The notes under the pieces were generated by a model, which saw only the letters and a list, made by a program, of their open reading frames with translations, was not told where the DNA came from and did no database searches. Below, one piece after another: positions 42,158-49,526 of a stretch of 64,000 bases of DNA. The translations under genes and the position numbers were made by a program. Every line of letters starts with the position of its first letter. Position 1 is the stretch's first letter. Source of the stretch: CAISCU01 sp051861545 (lineage in GTDB: Bacteria > Bacteroidota > Bacteroidia > UKL13-3); contig JBIMKP010000018.1 of NCBI GenBank assembly GCA_051861545.1, forward strand, positions 1 to 64,000. The letters run 5' to 3'.

Positions 42158-43795
42158 CTATTTCAAATGCTCGCTTAATATTTTGTTTAACCACTTTAAC
42201 ATGGCAAACATAACAATAGCGGCTATACCTAATAAGACAAAATTCACCAGAAAAAAGTTGGCTTTGTTTTCATAACCATCCCAAAGTGTAGCTAGAATTC
42301 CAGATAATTTATTACCAATGGATGTTGCTAAAAACCATCCACCCATCATAACTGCAGTAATTCGTTTCGGACTTAATTTAGAAACTAGACTTAAACCCAT
42401 TGGACTTAAAAACAATTCCCCTACAGTTACAACTCCATAAACTCCAAACAACCATGCTGGAGATACTTTTACCGAACCATTACTTCCAACATAAACAGCA
42501 GCAACCATTACCAATGTTGATATAGCTGAAATAAGTAAACCCCAAGCAATTTTTGAAGCTGTACTTAAGTCTTTGCCCCGCCTTTTGTTTAACCAAACAA
42601 AAAATCCAACAACAACTGGAGTTAAAACTATCACCCAAAATGGATTGATACTTTGAAAAAGTTCCGTATTATACAAGTAAACATCTGTTCCTTCCGGTGG
42701 TAATAAAGACTTATCATAATTTCTGAAATAGGCCGGATAATCTACTGTTTTTAATTCAATACCTGCCTTTTTTACTACTTGAAATTTTTCATTAAATAAG
42801 GTTACGGTATCAATTGCATATGTCTGTTTCTCTGCTAAGTATAAAGTTCTTGCAGCTGGTTCAACAACAGCAGGAATTTCTCTGTCTGTATAAAATTGAG
42901 CCCAGGTTGTTAATGCTGTTCCGTTTTGTTTAAACACTGCCCAAAACATAACTGATACGGCCATAATACTAAGAAGAGCAGCCATTGGTCTTTTATCTTC
43001 AATTGATGCCTTCACATATAATCCAACATAAAAAATAATAACTGGAATTGTTGCAAAAATGAATGCATCGGTGCTATCTGAACCAAAAATACTACCCGGA
43101 ATCATCCAAGCACCAACTCCTACAACTATTGCAGGTAAAAATACCTGAGCAAATATTCTAGCCAAAGACATATCTCCTGGTTCAATTGCTTTTCTGATAT
43201 CCGCATGGCGGTAATGACGAAGTCCTATTAAAAATGTTGCTAGACCAATAAACATTCCAATTCCAGCTGTTCCGAATGCATAACCCCAACCAAAACGATT
43301 GCGCATGTAGGCTGCGAAAAGATTACAAACGCATGCGCCAATATTTATACCCATGTAAAAGATATTGAAGCCTGAATCTTTTTGGTCTTTGTAGGCAGGC
43401 TCTGAATACAAATTACCCAATAAAGTGGAGATATTAGGCTTAAAAAAGCCATTTCCTAGAATGATTAGAAACAAGGATATATAAAAGAAAGTCATGCCTG
43501 GCAATGCCAAACCCATATAACCTAAACCCATTAAAACTCCACCAATTAAAATAGAGTTTTTATAGCCTAAAACTCTATCAGCAAGTAATCCACCTAAAAA
43601 AGGAGTTAGAAATACGAATGCGATAAAGGTTCCGTAAATATCAGCGGCCTCTTTTCTATCCATACCCATACCACCTTTATCAATGGTTTCGGTTAAGTAA
43701 AGTTGGAAAATGCCAATCATTAGGTAATAACCAAATCGTTCCCACATTTCAGTGAAGAACAAAAATCTTAAGCCAGAAGGATGTTTTTGATTCAT
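42158..43795 (-). CDS. Proton-dependent oligopeptide transporter (POT/PTR family)
   Basis: 545 residues from ATG 43795; the upstream extension is rejected because it covers the terminator of the next transcript. The signature ExxERF-Y-Y is in FFTEMWERFGYYLMIGIF, followed by GGLLADRVLGYKNSILIGG and FNIFYMGINIGA. An insert of about 80 residues (about 315-395, TYAIDTVTLFNEKFQ) lies between spans in the second half, as in Bacteroidota members. Imports di- and tripeptides with protons. Confidence 0.92.
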   Translation of the reverse strand: MNQKHPSGLRFLFFTEMWERFGYYLMIGIFQLYLTETIDKGGMGMDRKEAADIYGTFIAFVFLTPFLGGLLADRVLGYKNSILIGGVLMGLGYMGLALPGMTFFYISLFLIILGNGFFKPNISTLLGNLYSEPAYKDQKDSGFNIFYMGINIGACVCNLFAAYMRNRFGWGYAFGTAGIGMFIGLATFLIGLRHYRHADIRKAIEPGDMSLARIFAQVFLPAIVVGVGAWMIPGSIFGSDSTDAFIFATIPVIIFYVGLYVKASIEDKRPMAALLSIMAVSVMFWAVFKQNGTALTTWAQFYTDREIPAVVEPAARTLYLAEKQTYAIDTVTLFNEKFQVVKKAGIELKTVDYPAYFRNYDKSLLPPEGTDVYLYNTELFQSINPFWVIVLTPVVVGFFVWLNKRRGKDLSTASKIAWGLLISAISTLVMVAAVYVGSNGSVKVSPAWLFGVYGVVTVGELFLSPMGLSLVSKLSPKRITAVMMGGWFLATSIGNKLSGILATLWDGYENKANFFLVNFVLLGIAAIVMFAMLKWLNKILSEHLK

Positions 43796-43851
43796 GCTGC
43801 AATTAAAGAAGTTTTTTGATATTGCAGGAAGAAAATGATTATAAATAAAAA

Positions 43852-43880
43852 AGGCGGACAACTTTTAATGTTGACCGCCT
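43852..43880 (-). terminator. Terminator after the second TPM gene
   Basis: AGGCGGACAAC and GTTGACCGCCT pair except one A-A mismatch; on the minus strand TTTTTTATTTA follows. It lies past the stop at 43902. Confidence 0.8.
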
Positions 43881-43901
43881 AATTATAATTAATAGTTTTT
43901 C

Positions 43902-44639
43902 TTACCAACTTCCACTAGAACCACCACCACCAAAACTTCCGCCGCCAAATCCACCGAAGCCGCTATCTCCACCGCCTCCACTAAATCCTCCACTACCGAA
44001 GTTTCCAAAAAATGGAGGTACCATTCCTCCTCTAAATCCTCTATTTCTTCCGCCACCTCTGCTAATAAGTGCAATAATGATAATAATTACGATTATCACA
44101 AATAATGAAGAAAAAGGACTTCCTTTTCCCTTTTTATTTTTGGGTAAATCGTTTATAAATTCGCCTGCTGCAGCTCTAAAAATATAGGTTGTTGCAGCAT
44201 CTAATCCTCCATAATAATCATTTTGTTTAAACGCCGGTTTCATAACCTGGTCGATGATTCTTTTTGATAGTCCATCTGTAATGGTAGCTTCCATACCATA
44301 ACCAACATGAATCCTCATTTTTCGGTCGTTAAGGGCAACAAAAATCAACAAGCCATTATTTCTACCTTTAACACCAATTCCCCATGCAGTTGAAAGTCTT
44401 TGACAATAATCAAAAATATCATCACCTTCTAAGCTATTTTCTATAACAATTGCCACTTGTGTTGAAGTAGAATCGTTGTAAGCTTTAAGTTTAGCTTCAA
44501 GATTTTGAACTTGTGAAGCATCTAAAATTCCAGTAAAATCATTGACTAATTTTGGAGGATTTGGACTCGAAGGAACTTCCTTTGCTATTGAAAATAAGCT
44601 AAGAAATAAGAATAAAATTAAGCTGCTTAATTTCTTCAT
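43902..44639 (-). CDS. TPM-domain membrane protein with Gly-rich tail (YgcG-like)
   Basis: 245 residues: signal peptide, TPM domain (about 32-165: LVNDFTGILDASQVQNLEAK, TQVAIVIENSLEGDD, GLLIFVALNDRKMRIHVGYG), one membrane span (about 180-192) and a tail of Gly/Phe/Ser repeats (GGFSGGGGDSGFGGFGGGSF). TPM proteins are exported and work with LemA in a poorly understood envelope process. Overlaps the preceding TPM gene by 4 bp, so translation is coupled. Confidence 0.9.
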   Translation of the reverse strand: MKKLSSLILFLFLSLFSIAKEVPSSPNPPKLVNDFTGILDASQVQNLEAKLKAYNDSTSTQVAIVIENSLEGDDIFDYCQRLSTAWGIGVKGRNNGLLIFVALNDRKMRIHVGYGMEATITDGLSKRIIDQVMKPAFKQNDYYGGLDAATTYIFRAAAGEFINDLPKNKKGKGSPFSSLFVIIVIIIIIALISRGGGRNRGFRGGMVPPFFGNFGSGGFSGGGGDSGFGGFGGGSFGGGGSSGSW

Positions 44640-45079
44640 TTTTGCTCTCCTCCAAATGATATTTCATTAGACAATTCGTTTGTATCATCACTTTGGAAAG
44701 GAAAATATTGTTTGAGTTTTGTGCCAACATCTCCAATCACAATTTGTAATCCTTTAAGAAATTCGGATTTTGAAAAATGATTTTTCATCGTATCTCTTTC
44801 TGCATCCCAAAAAGCATTACTTACTTTTTCATGAATACCAATATCTCCAATAATAGCAAATACCTTCGACTCATAAGCAAGGTATATTAAAACACCATTT
44901 TGCTTTTCAGTGGAATGCATGCCCAATTGAGAAAAAACTTCTTTTGCTCTTTCTTCTGGTTTAACAATACATTTTGGCTCAATATGAACCCTAATTTCTC
45001 CAGATGTATTTAACTCTGCTAGTCGAATTGACTCAACCAATTGCTCTTGTTCTTGCTGAGTAAAAAATTGTTTTGACAT
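44636..45079 (-). CDS. TPM-domain protein, short form
   Basis: 147 residues, one TPM domain (LVESIRLAELNTSGEIRVHI, NGVLIYLAYESKVFAIIGDI, FLKGLQIVIGDVGTKLKQYF) without signal peptide or Gly-rich tail, unlike its neighbour. Paralogous short forms occur beside the long TPM gene in Bacteroidota LemA clusters. It may be cytoplasmic or use another export route. Confidence 0.88.
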   Translation of the reverse strand: MSKQFFTQQEQEQLVESIRLAELNTSGEIRVHIEPKCIVKPEERAKEVFSQLGMHSTEKQNGVLIYLAYESKVFAIIGDIGIHEKVSNAFWDAERDTMKNHFSKSEFLKGLQIVIGDVGTKLKQYFPFQSDDTNELSNEISFGGEQK

Positions 45080-45096
45080 AGAATTGGCTTAAAAAT

Positions 45097-45137
45097 AAAA
45101 TCAGGTTTACCAGGCAAAACCCAATAAACCTGATTTT
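45097..45137 (-). terminator. Terminator or attenuator between lemA and the TPM genes
   Basis: AAAATCAGGTTTA and TAAACCTGATTTT form a perfect 13-bp stem with a 15-base loop; on the minus strand TTTTATTTTT follows. It lies between lemA and two genes that otherwise look like the same operon, so it may reduce rather than stop readthrough. Confidence 0.8.
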
Positions 45138-45154
45138 GTATGATTAATAAAGAA

Positions 45155-45745
45155 TTAGAATTTTACTTCTGGAGCTTTTGCAGCGGCTGCATCAGCTTCA
45201 AAATATCCTTTTTTATCAAATCCTAAGATTCCAGCAAATAATACTTGAGGAAACTTTCTCACATAAGAATTATAATCATTAACAGCTACGTTAAAATTAT
45301 CTCTTTCAACCTTAATTCTATTTTCAGTTCCTTCAATTTGGCTTTGTAATTCGCTGAAATTTTGAGTCGCTCTTAATTGAGGATATTGCTCTGAAACTAC
45401 CATTAAACGACCTAATGCTTGACTTAATTCACCTTGAGAAGATTGGAATTTCTGTAAGCTTTCAGGTGTTAATTTTTCAGGATCAACAGTAATTTGAGTA
45501 GCTTTTGCTCTTGCTTCAATGACAGCAGTTAATGTTTGTTGTTCGAAATTTGCAGCTCCTTTAACAGTAGCAACCAAATTAGGAATCAAATCTAAACGTC
45601 TTTGGTAAGCACTTTGAACATTTGCCCAAGCCTTGGTAGTACCTTCTTGTTTAGTTACCATGTTGTTATAAGAGCCACATCCGCTCATTAATAACAATAC
45701 AACTGCAGCAACAATTGCCAACAAAATAATCGTTCCTTTATTCAT
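45155..45745 (-). CDS. lemA: LemA family membrane protein
   Basis: 196 residues with an N-terminal hydrophobic segment ending LMSGCGSY (possible lipobox) and the LemA helical bundle: AWANVQSAYQRRLDLIPNLV, GTENRIKVERDNFNVAVNDYN and SYVRKFPQVLFAGILGF. Extracytoplasmic helices anchored in the inner membrane; precise function unknown. Followed on the same strand by two TPM-domain genes, the usual partnership. Confidence 0.93.
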   Translation of the reverse strand: MNKGTIILLAIVAAVVLLLMSGCGSYNNMVTKQEGTTKAWANVQSAYQRRLDLIPNLVATVKGAANFEQQTLTAVIEARAKATQITVDPEKLTPESLQKFQSSQGELSQALGRLMVVSEQYPQLRATQNFSELQSQIEGTENRIKVERDNFNVAVNDYNSYVRKFPQVLFAGILGFDKKGYFEADAAAAKAPEVKF

Positions 45746-46047
45746 TTTTTTGATTTTTTATTACGATGAAGTAAATATACAAAATAACTGCCAACATATA
45801 ATAACCTGACAAAATGTACTTATAAAATGTTAAACGGCATTTTTAAGTTACCAAAATTCAAAATGCCTAAAAATACAAAATACTTTACACCCTTAAACAC
45901 ACAAAACTCATTATATCAGATGTTTAAAAAATAAATAAACAAAATTCAAACCTTAAAAACCTTCAAATTAAAATTTTAAATGCTTTTATTCATTAAAGCC
46001 ATAATCCCTGAAATTCCTTATCTTGGCAGCGGAAAATTTGAAGATGT
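45746..46047. other. 302-bp intergenic region between divergent genes
   Basis: Very AT-rich with no ORF. On the lemA side a TATATTTA resembles a -7 box; on the other side TATCTTGG precedes the glycosyltransferase gene. No repeats or hairpins of note. Confidence 0.4.
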
Positions 46048-47118
46048 ATGATTTTTAACGCAGATTGTAAACATTATAAAGGACATATCCCTTGCAAACC
46101 TCACAAACAAGAAGGCTACCATTGTGATAATTGTCCAGTATATACCAAAGTATCTAAAAGAATCTTAATTATTAAATTAGGAGCAATTGGTGATGTAATA
46201 AGAACAACTCCATTGGTTGTAAAATACAAAAACATGCATCCAGATTGCAAAATCACTTGGTTAACATGGACACCAGATATTCTGCCAGCATCTCAAGTGG
46301 ATGAAATTTTGAAATGGGACCACAATTCTATTTTATACGTTCAACATTCAAGTTGGGATATTGCCATCAACCTTGACAAAGAAAAAGAAGCGGGTGCTTT
46401 ATTGAAAATTGTTGATGCAAAAGAAAAATACGGATATGTATTAAAAGATAATGAAATTCAACCATATAATGACTTAGCCAACCACAAGTTTGCTACAGGT
46501 ATGTTTGATGATACTTCAAAAGCGAATACAAAATCTTACTTACAGGAAATTTTCGAAATCTGCGGTTTAACTCATCAAGGTGAGCCTTATTTAATGGATA
46601 CTCATAGTGAAAAAGGCTACAAATGGAATCTTCCAACTGGTAAAAAAATAATAGGTATGAACACCGGCTGTGGTGGCAGGTGGACAACCCGTTTATGGAG
46701 TATTGACAAATGGGTAGAATTGGTTGACTTAGTCCAAAAACAACATCCTGATGCACATATTTTATTATTAGGAGGTGAAGCTGAAGATGCCAGAAATAAA
46801 GAAATTCAAGCTCGTTCAGGTGCACATTATTTGGGTTATTATTCTTTGTTTGAATTCATCAATTTAGTGAATCATTGCCATTTGGTAATAACTCAAGTTA
46901 CAATGGGAATGCACATTACTTTAGCATTAGGAAAGAAAATTGTTTTGATGAACAATATCTTTAATCCTTATGAATTTGATTTATTTGGCAAAGGAGAAAT
47001 TGTTGCACCAAATAAAGCTTGTAAATGTTTCTATAGAGGTTCTTGTATTGATGGTACTAGTTGTATGGAAGATTTACCTGCTCAAAAAATTGCTGATGCA
47101 GTTGGAAGGCACTTTTAA
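46048..47118 (+). CDS. Glycosyltransferase family 9 (heptosyltransferase-like) with Cys clusters
   Basis: 356 residues. The GT9 fold starts at about residue 38 (RILIIKLGAIGDVIRTTPLV) with the second-half motifs IGMNTGCGGRWTTRLWSIDK, ILLLGGEAEDARN and TQVTMGMHITLALGK. Before it is a Cys-rich cap with C7, C16, C26 and C29 plus several His; near the end are C325, C327, C333 and C339. This suggests a bound metal or Fe-S centre, not usual for heptosyltransferases. Probably adds heptose or a related sugar to LPS core or another glycan. Confidence 0.85.
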   Translation: MIFNADCKHYKGHIPCKPHKQEGYHCDNCPVYTKVSKRILIIKLGAIGDVIRTTPLVVKYKNMHPDCKITWLTWTPDILPASQVDEILKWDHNSILYVQHSSWDIAINLDKEKEAGALLKIVDAKEKYGYVLKDNEIQPYNDLANHKFATGMFDDTSKANTKSYLQEIFEICGLTHQGEPYLMDTHSEKGYKWNLPTGKKIIGMNTGCGGRWTTRLWSIDKWVELVDLVQKQHPDAHILLLGGEAEDARNKEIQARSGAHYLGYYSLFEFINLVNHCHLVITQVTMGMHITLALGKKIVLMNNIFNPYEFDLFGKGEIVAPNKACKCFYRGSCIDGTSCMEDLPAQKIADAVGRHF

Positions 47119-47137
47119 TTTTCTTGCTGATTTAAGC

Positions 47138-48223
47138 TTATTTTTTATTCAATTTTAGTTTTGCTATTCTGCCATTAGCTCCTGCTAATACTATTAAATT
47201 TCCTCTTTTGGCTTTTCTTACAACATGGAATGAATCATCACTGATTTTCTTCCAGTGTTTATCAACACCCGTTCCTACAGAAATATCAACTCCTGATGTA
47301 CCGCAGCTTATTAAAAAAAAGGAATTAATTGCTTCTACACACGAACGATAACCATTGGTATTCTGAATAAACTTTTGTCTGAACCACAAAGGCGGACTTA
47401 ATCTGTACCAAGCCGAGTTGGACTCATCTTCATTCAAAGTATCTTTTAAAAAATCACCACCAACAAAACAAAAAAGGTTTTCATTAAATTCATCTTTGTC
47501 CAAAGCTGAAAAAGAAAATGCACCTTGTGATGATTTACCTTGAATAATTGGAACAGGGCTAACATTCCACCTGTTTTTTATCTTGTTGAAATAATAGAAT
47601 CTCGAAACAGCACCTCCACTCACAAAGGCAAAATCTCCATTTTTTAAACACCTGATGCTTGTTCCACTAGCCGCAAATGCTGCTTCACCATTCATCGTTA
47701 GAGGAAAGCCTGCTGTGTCAATTTCCTTCCAGGTTTTTCCTCCATCTTTGGTTTTCATCACAAAAAAACGTCCATTTATAGGATCTCCAAAAACTACACC
47801 TTCCTTAGCATTCCAAAAATCCATTCCGTCTAAAAATATAGCTGAATCCATACTTCTAAAAGATTCAATCCAAGTAAGCCCAGCATCTTCTGTATATAAT
47901 ATCAAAGCTGGAAATCCAGAGCTCATCATTACAGCTTTTTTCTTTGAAAATGCTTCAATATCTCTAAAATCAGATTTTTTATATTTTTCAATCTGATGAA
48001 ATTCAGTTGAAGATAAAGCATTCTCACTTTTTCCAAAAACTCCTTTACTTCCTGAAAACCAAACTGTTTTATTATCCAAAACCGATAATCCTCGAATTGA
48101 AATTGTATTGAGTTTAAAGCTAGTTTCAGTTGTAATACTAGAAGAATCAGGATAAAATATTGTTGATTGTGAAAAGGTGAATTTGCAGACAATCAAGAAT
48201 AAAAGAGTAAATAACTTGTTCAT
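47138..48223 (-). CDS. Secreted BNR/Ycf48-like beta-propeller protein
   Basis: 361 residues from ATG 48223 with signal peptide ending CKFTFSQ. BNR-type blades are evident (ILYTEDAGLTWIESFR, FFVMKTKDGGKTWKEID, TGVDKHWKKIS) with phrases such as FWNAKEGVVFGDPINGRFFV that mark the Ycf48/photosystem-stability-factor-like family of Bacteroidota. Likely extracytoplasmic; no catalytic residues known. Divergent from the lipoprotein gene; -7 element 4 nt before its ATG. Confidence 0.82.
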   Translation of the reverse strand: MNKLFTLLFLIVCKFTFSQSTIFYPDSSSITTETSFKLNTISIRGLSVLDNKTVWFSGSKGVFGKSENALSSTEFHQIEKYKKSDFRDIEAFSKKKAVMMSSGFPALILYTEDAGLTWIESFRSMDSAIFLDGMDFWNAKEGVVFGDPINGRFFVMKTKDGGKTWKEIDTAGFPLTMNGEAAFAASGTSIRCLKNGDFAFVSGGAVSRFYYFNKIKNRWNVSPVPIIQGKSSQGAFSFSALDKDEFNENLFCFVGGDFLKDTLNEDESNSAWYRLSPPLWFRQKFIQNTNGYRSCVEAINSFFLISCGTSGVDISVGTGVDKHWKKISDDSFHVVRKAKRGNLIVLAGANGRIAKLKLNKK

Positions 48224-48227
48224 CAAT

Positions 48228-48235
48228 CAAAAATA
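48228..48235 (-). promoter_or_regulatory. -7 element TATTTTTG 4 nt before the ATG
   Basis: Exact TAnnTTTG on the minus strand, predicting a leaderless transcript for the propeller gene. Confidence 0.5.
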
Positions 48236-48268
48236 AGATTCTTTACTTTGCTTTAAGACATAAAATTC

Positions 48269-49105
48269 ATGAATATATTTAAAAATTCATTTTCCATTCT
48301 ATTCATCTTAACATTTTTCGCATGCGATGAAAGTCCAAAAATGGGTGTTTATGATTATCCAAATTCAAGCACTTCTTCAATCCAAGAAAAAAAAGAAGAA
48401 AGTAATTATTCTGAATGGGATGGTATTTGGATTAAAGGAAAAAGTCATGAGATTGTAACCATCAACATCACTAACTCAAATGAAGCTGGATTTGAGTTTT
48501 CGATTAACGGTTCATACGGCGGAAACTTGGGTGAATTAAGCGGCAAAGCTATGATTACCGAAAATGGTGAAGGTTTTTTTTCTAGTGCCGAAAGTGGCTT
48601 ATGTGAATTGTATTTTGTTAGAAACAAAAAAGGCATTTTGGTTAAATCACCTAGTCAGGAATGCGGCGCAGGTATGGGAGTTCGATATGATGGACAATAC
48701 AAAATTAGCTCACAAAAAGATGATAGTGAGGCTGAATTAAGTTTCACAAAACTTGGTTTAGCAAAAAATGAAGGTCAAGCAAAACTGATAGAAAATTTGG
48801 TTGGTGCCGATAAAGACTTATTTTTGAATTCAAGTCACCAAACAAGAAACCTTCCAAATGATGCGGAAACAGGTGCCAAAGTAAAAAGTTCGGGTGTTGC
48901 AGGACTTTATGGCGAAATGGAAAACATCATTCTTCTCAAGGGTAACCAAATTTGGGCAGCGGTTATCGACCCTGAAAAAAGTGAAATTCATTATTTTACC
49001 AATGTGGATGAATGGAAACAAAAAATGCCTCCTTCCATAAAAACCTGGGCAGAATCGATTCCCGACAAAACAATTATCTATTCAAGTAACGATGGCAAGA
49101 ATTAA
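48269..49105 (+). CDS. Lipoprotein of unknown function
   Basis: 278 residues with a lipobox (LTFFAC at Cys 19). The first part (about 48-150) is beta-rich (WDGIWIKGKSHEIVTINITN) with repeated Gly (NGSYGGNLGELSGKAM). The second part begins at LSFTKLGLAKNEGQAKLIEN and ends in a mixed fold (IWAAVIDPEKSEIHYFTNVD). No family recognised. Its last 14 bp overlap the thioesterase ATG, so it heads a five-gene run on the plus strand. Confidence 0.65.
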   Translation: MNIFKNSFSILFILTFFACDESPKMGVYDYPNSSTSSIQEKKEESNYSEWDGIWIKGKSHEIVTINITNSNEAGFEFSINGSYGGNLGELSGKAMITENGEGFFSSAESGLCELYFVRNKKGILVKSPSQECGAGMGVRYDGQYKISSQKDDSEAELSFTKLGLAKNEGQAKLIENLVGADKDLFLNSSHQTRNLPNDAETGAKVKSSGVAGLYGEMENIILLKGNQIWAAVIDPEKSEIHYFTNVDEWKQKMPPSIKTWAESIPDKTIIYSSNDGKN

Positions 49106-49526
49106 ACTGGAGCTACCGAAAATACTCAGGTTTTCAACAACTATAAAAGTTAGAATTTCTGATATCAATTATGGAAATCACTTAAGTAATGATGCTTATT
49201 TAAGTATGATTCATGAAGCGAGATTGCAGTTTTTTCAATCGTTTAATTATTCTGAAAAGAACCTTGGTGGAGTTGCGGTGATTATGGGTGATGTAGCAAT
49301 AGTTTATAAAAAAGAATGTTACTATGGCGAGGAATTAAGCATTGAAGTAGATGCCGGAGAATTAGGTGCCAGAAGTTTTGACTTGTATTATAGATTTATA
49401 AAAGAAGACAATTCCATAGCTTGTGAAGCAAAAACAGGAATGGTTTGTTATGATTATACAGCAGCTAAAACAGTTGCAATTCCTGATGATGTCAGGAAAT
49501 TATTTAGTGGAGAAAAACTCTCATGA
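49092..49526 (+). CDS. Hotdog-fold acyl-CoA thioesterase
   Basis: 144 residues in the YbgC/FadM style: RISDINYGNHLSNDAYLSMI (Asp and the N-x-H region), a helix MIHEARLQFFQ, then three strands (VAVIMGDVAIVYKKECYYGE, LSIEVDAGELGARSFDLYYR). Hydrolyses acyl-CoA or acyl-ACP of unknown chain type. Overlaps both neighbours (14 bp and 4 bp), showing tight translational coupling with rnr. Confidence 0.85.
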   Translation: MARIKLELPKILRFSTTIKVRISDINYGNHLSNDAYLSMIHEARLQFFQSFNYSEKNLGGVAVIMGDVAIVYKKECYYGEELSIEVDAGELGARSFDLYYRFIKEDNSIACEAKTGMVCYDYTAAKTVAIPDDVRKLFSGEKLS

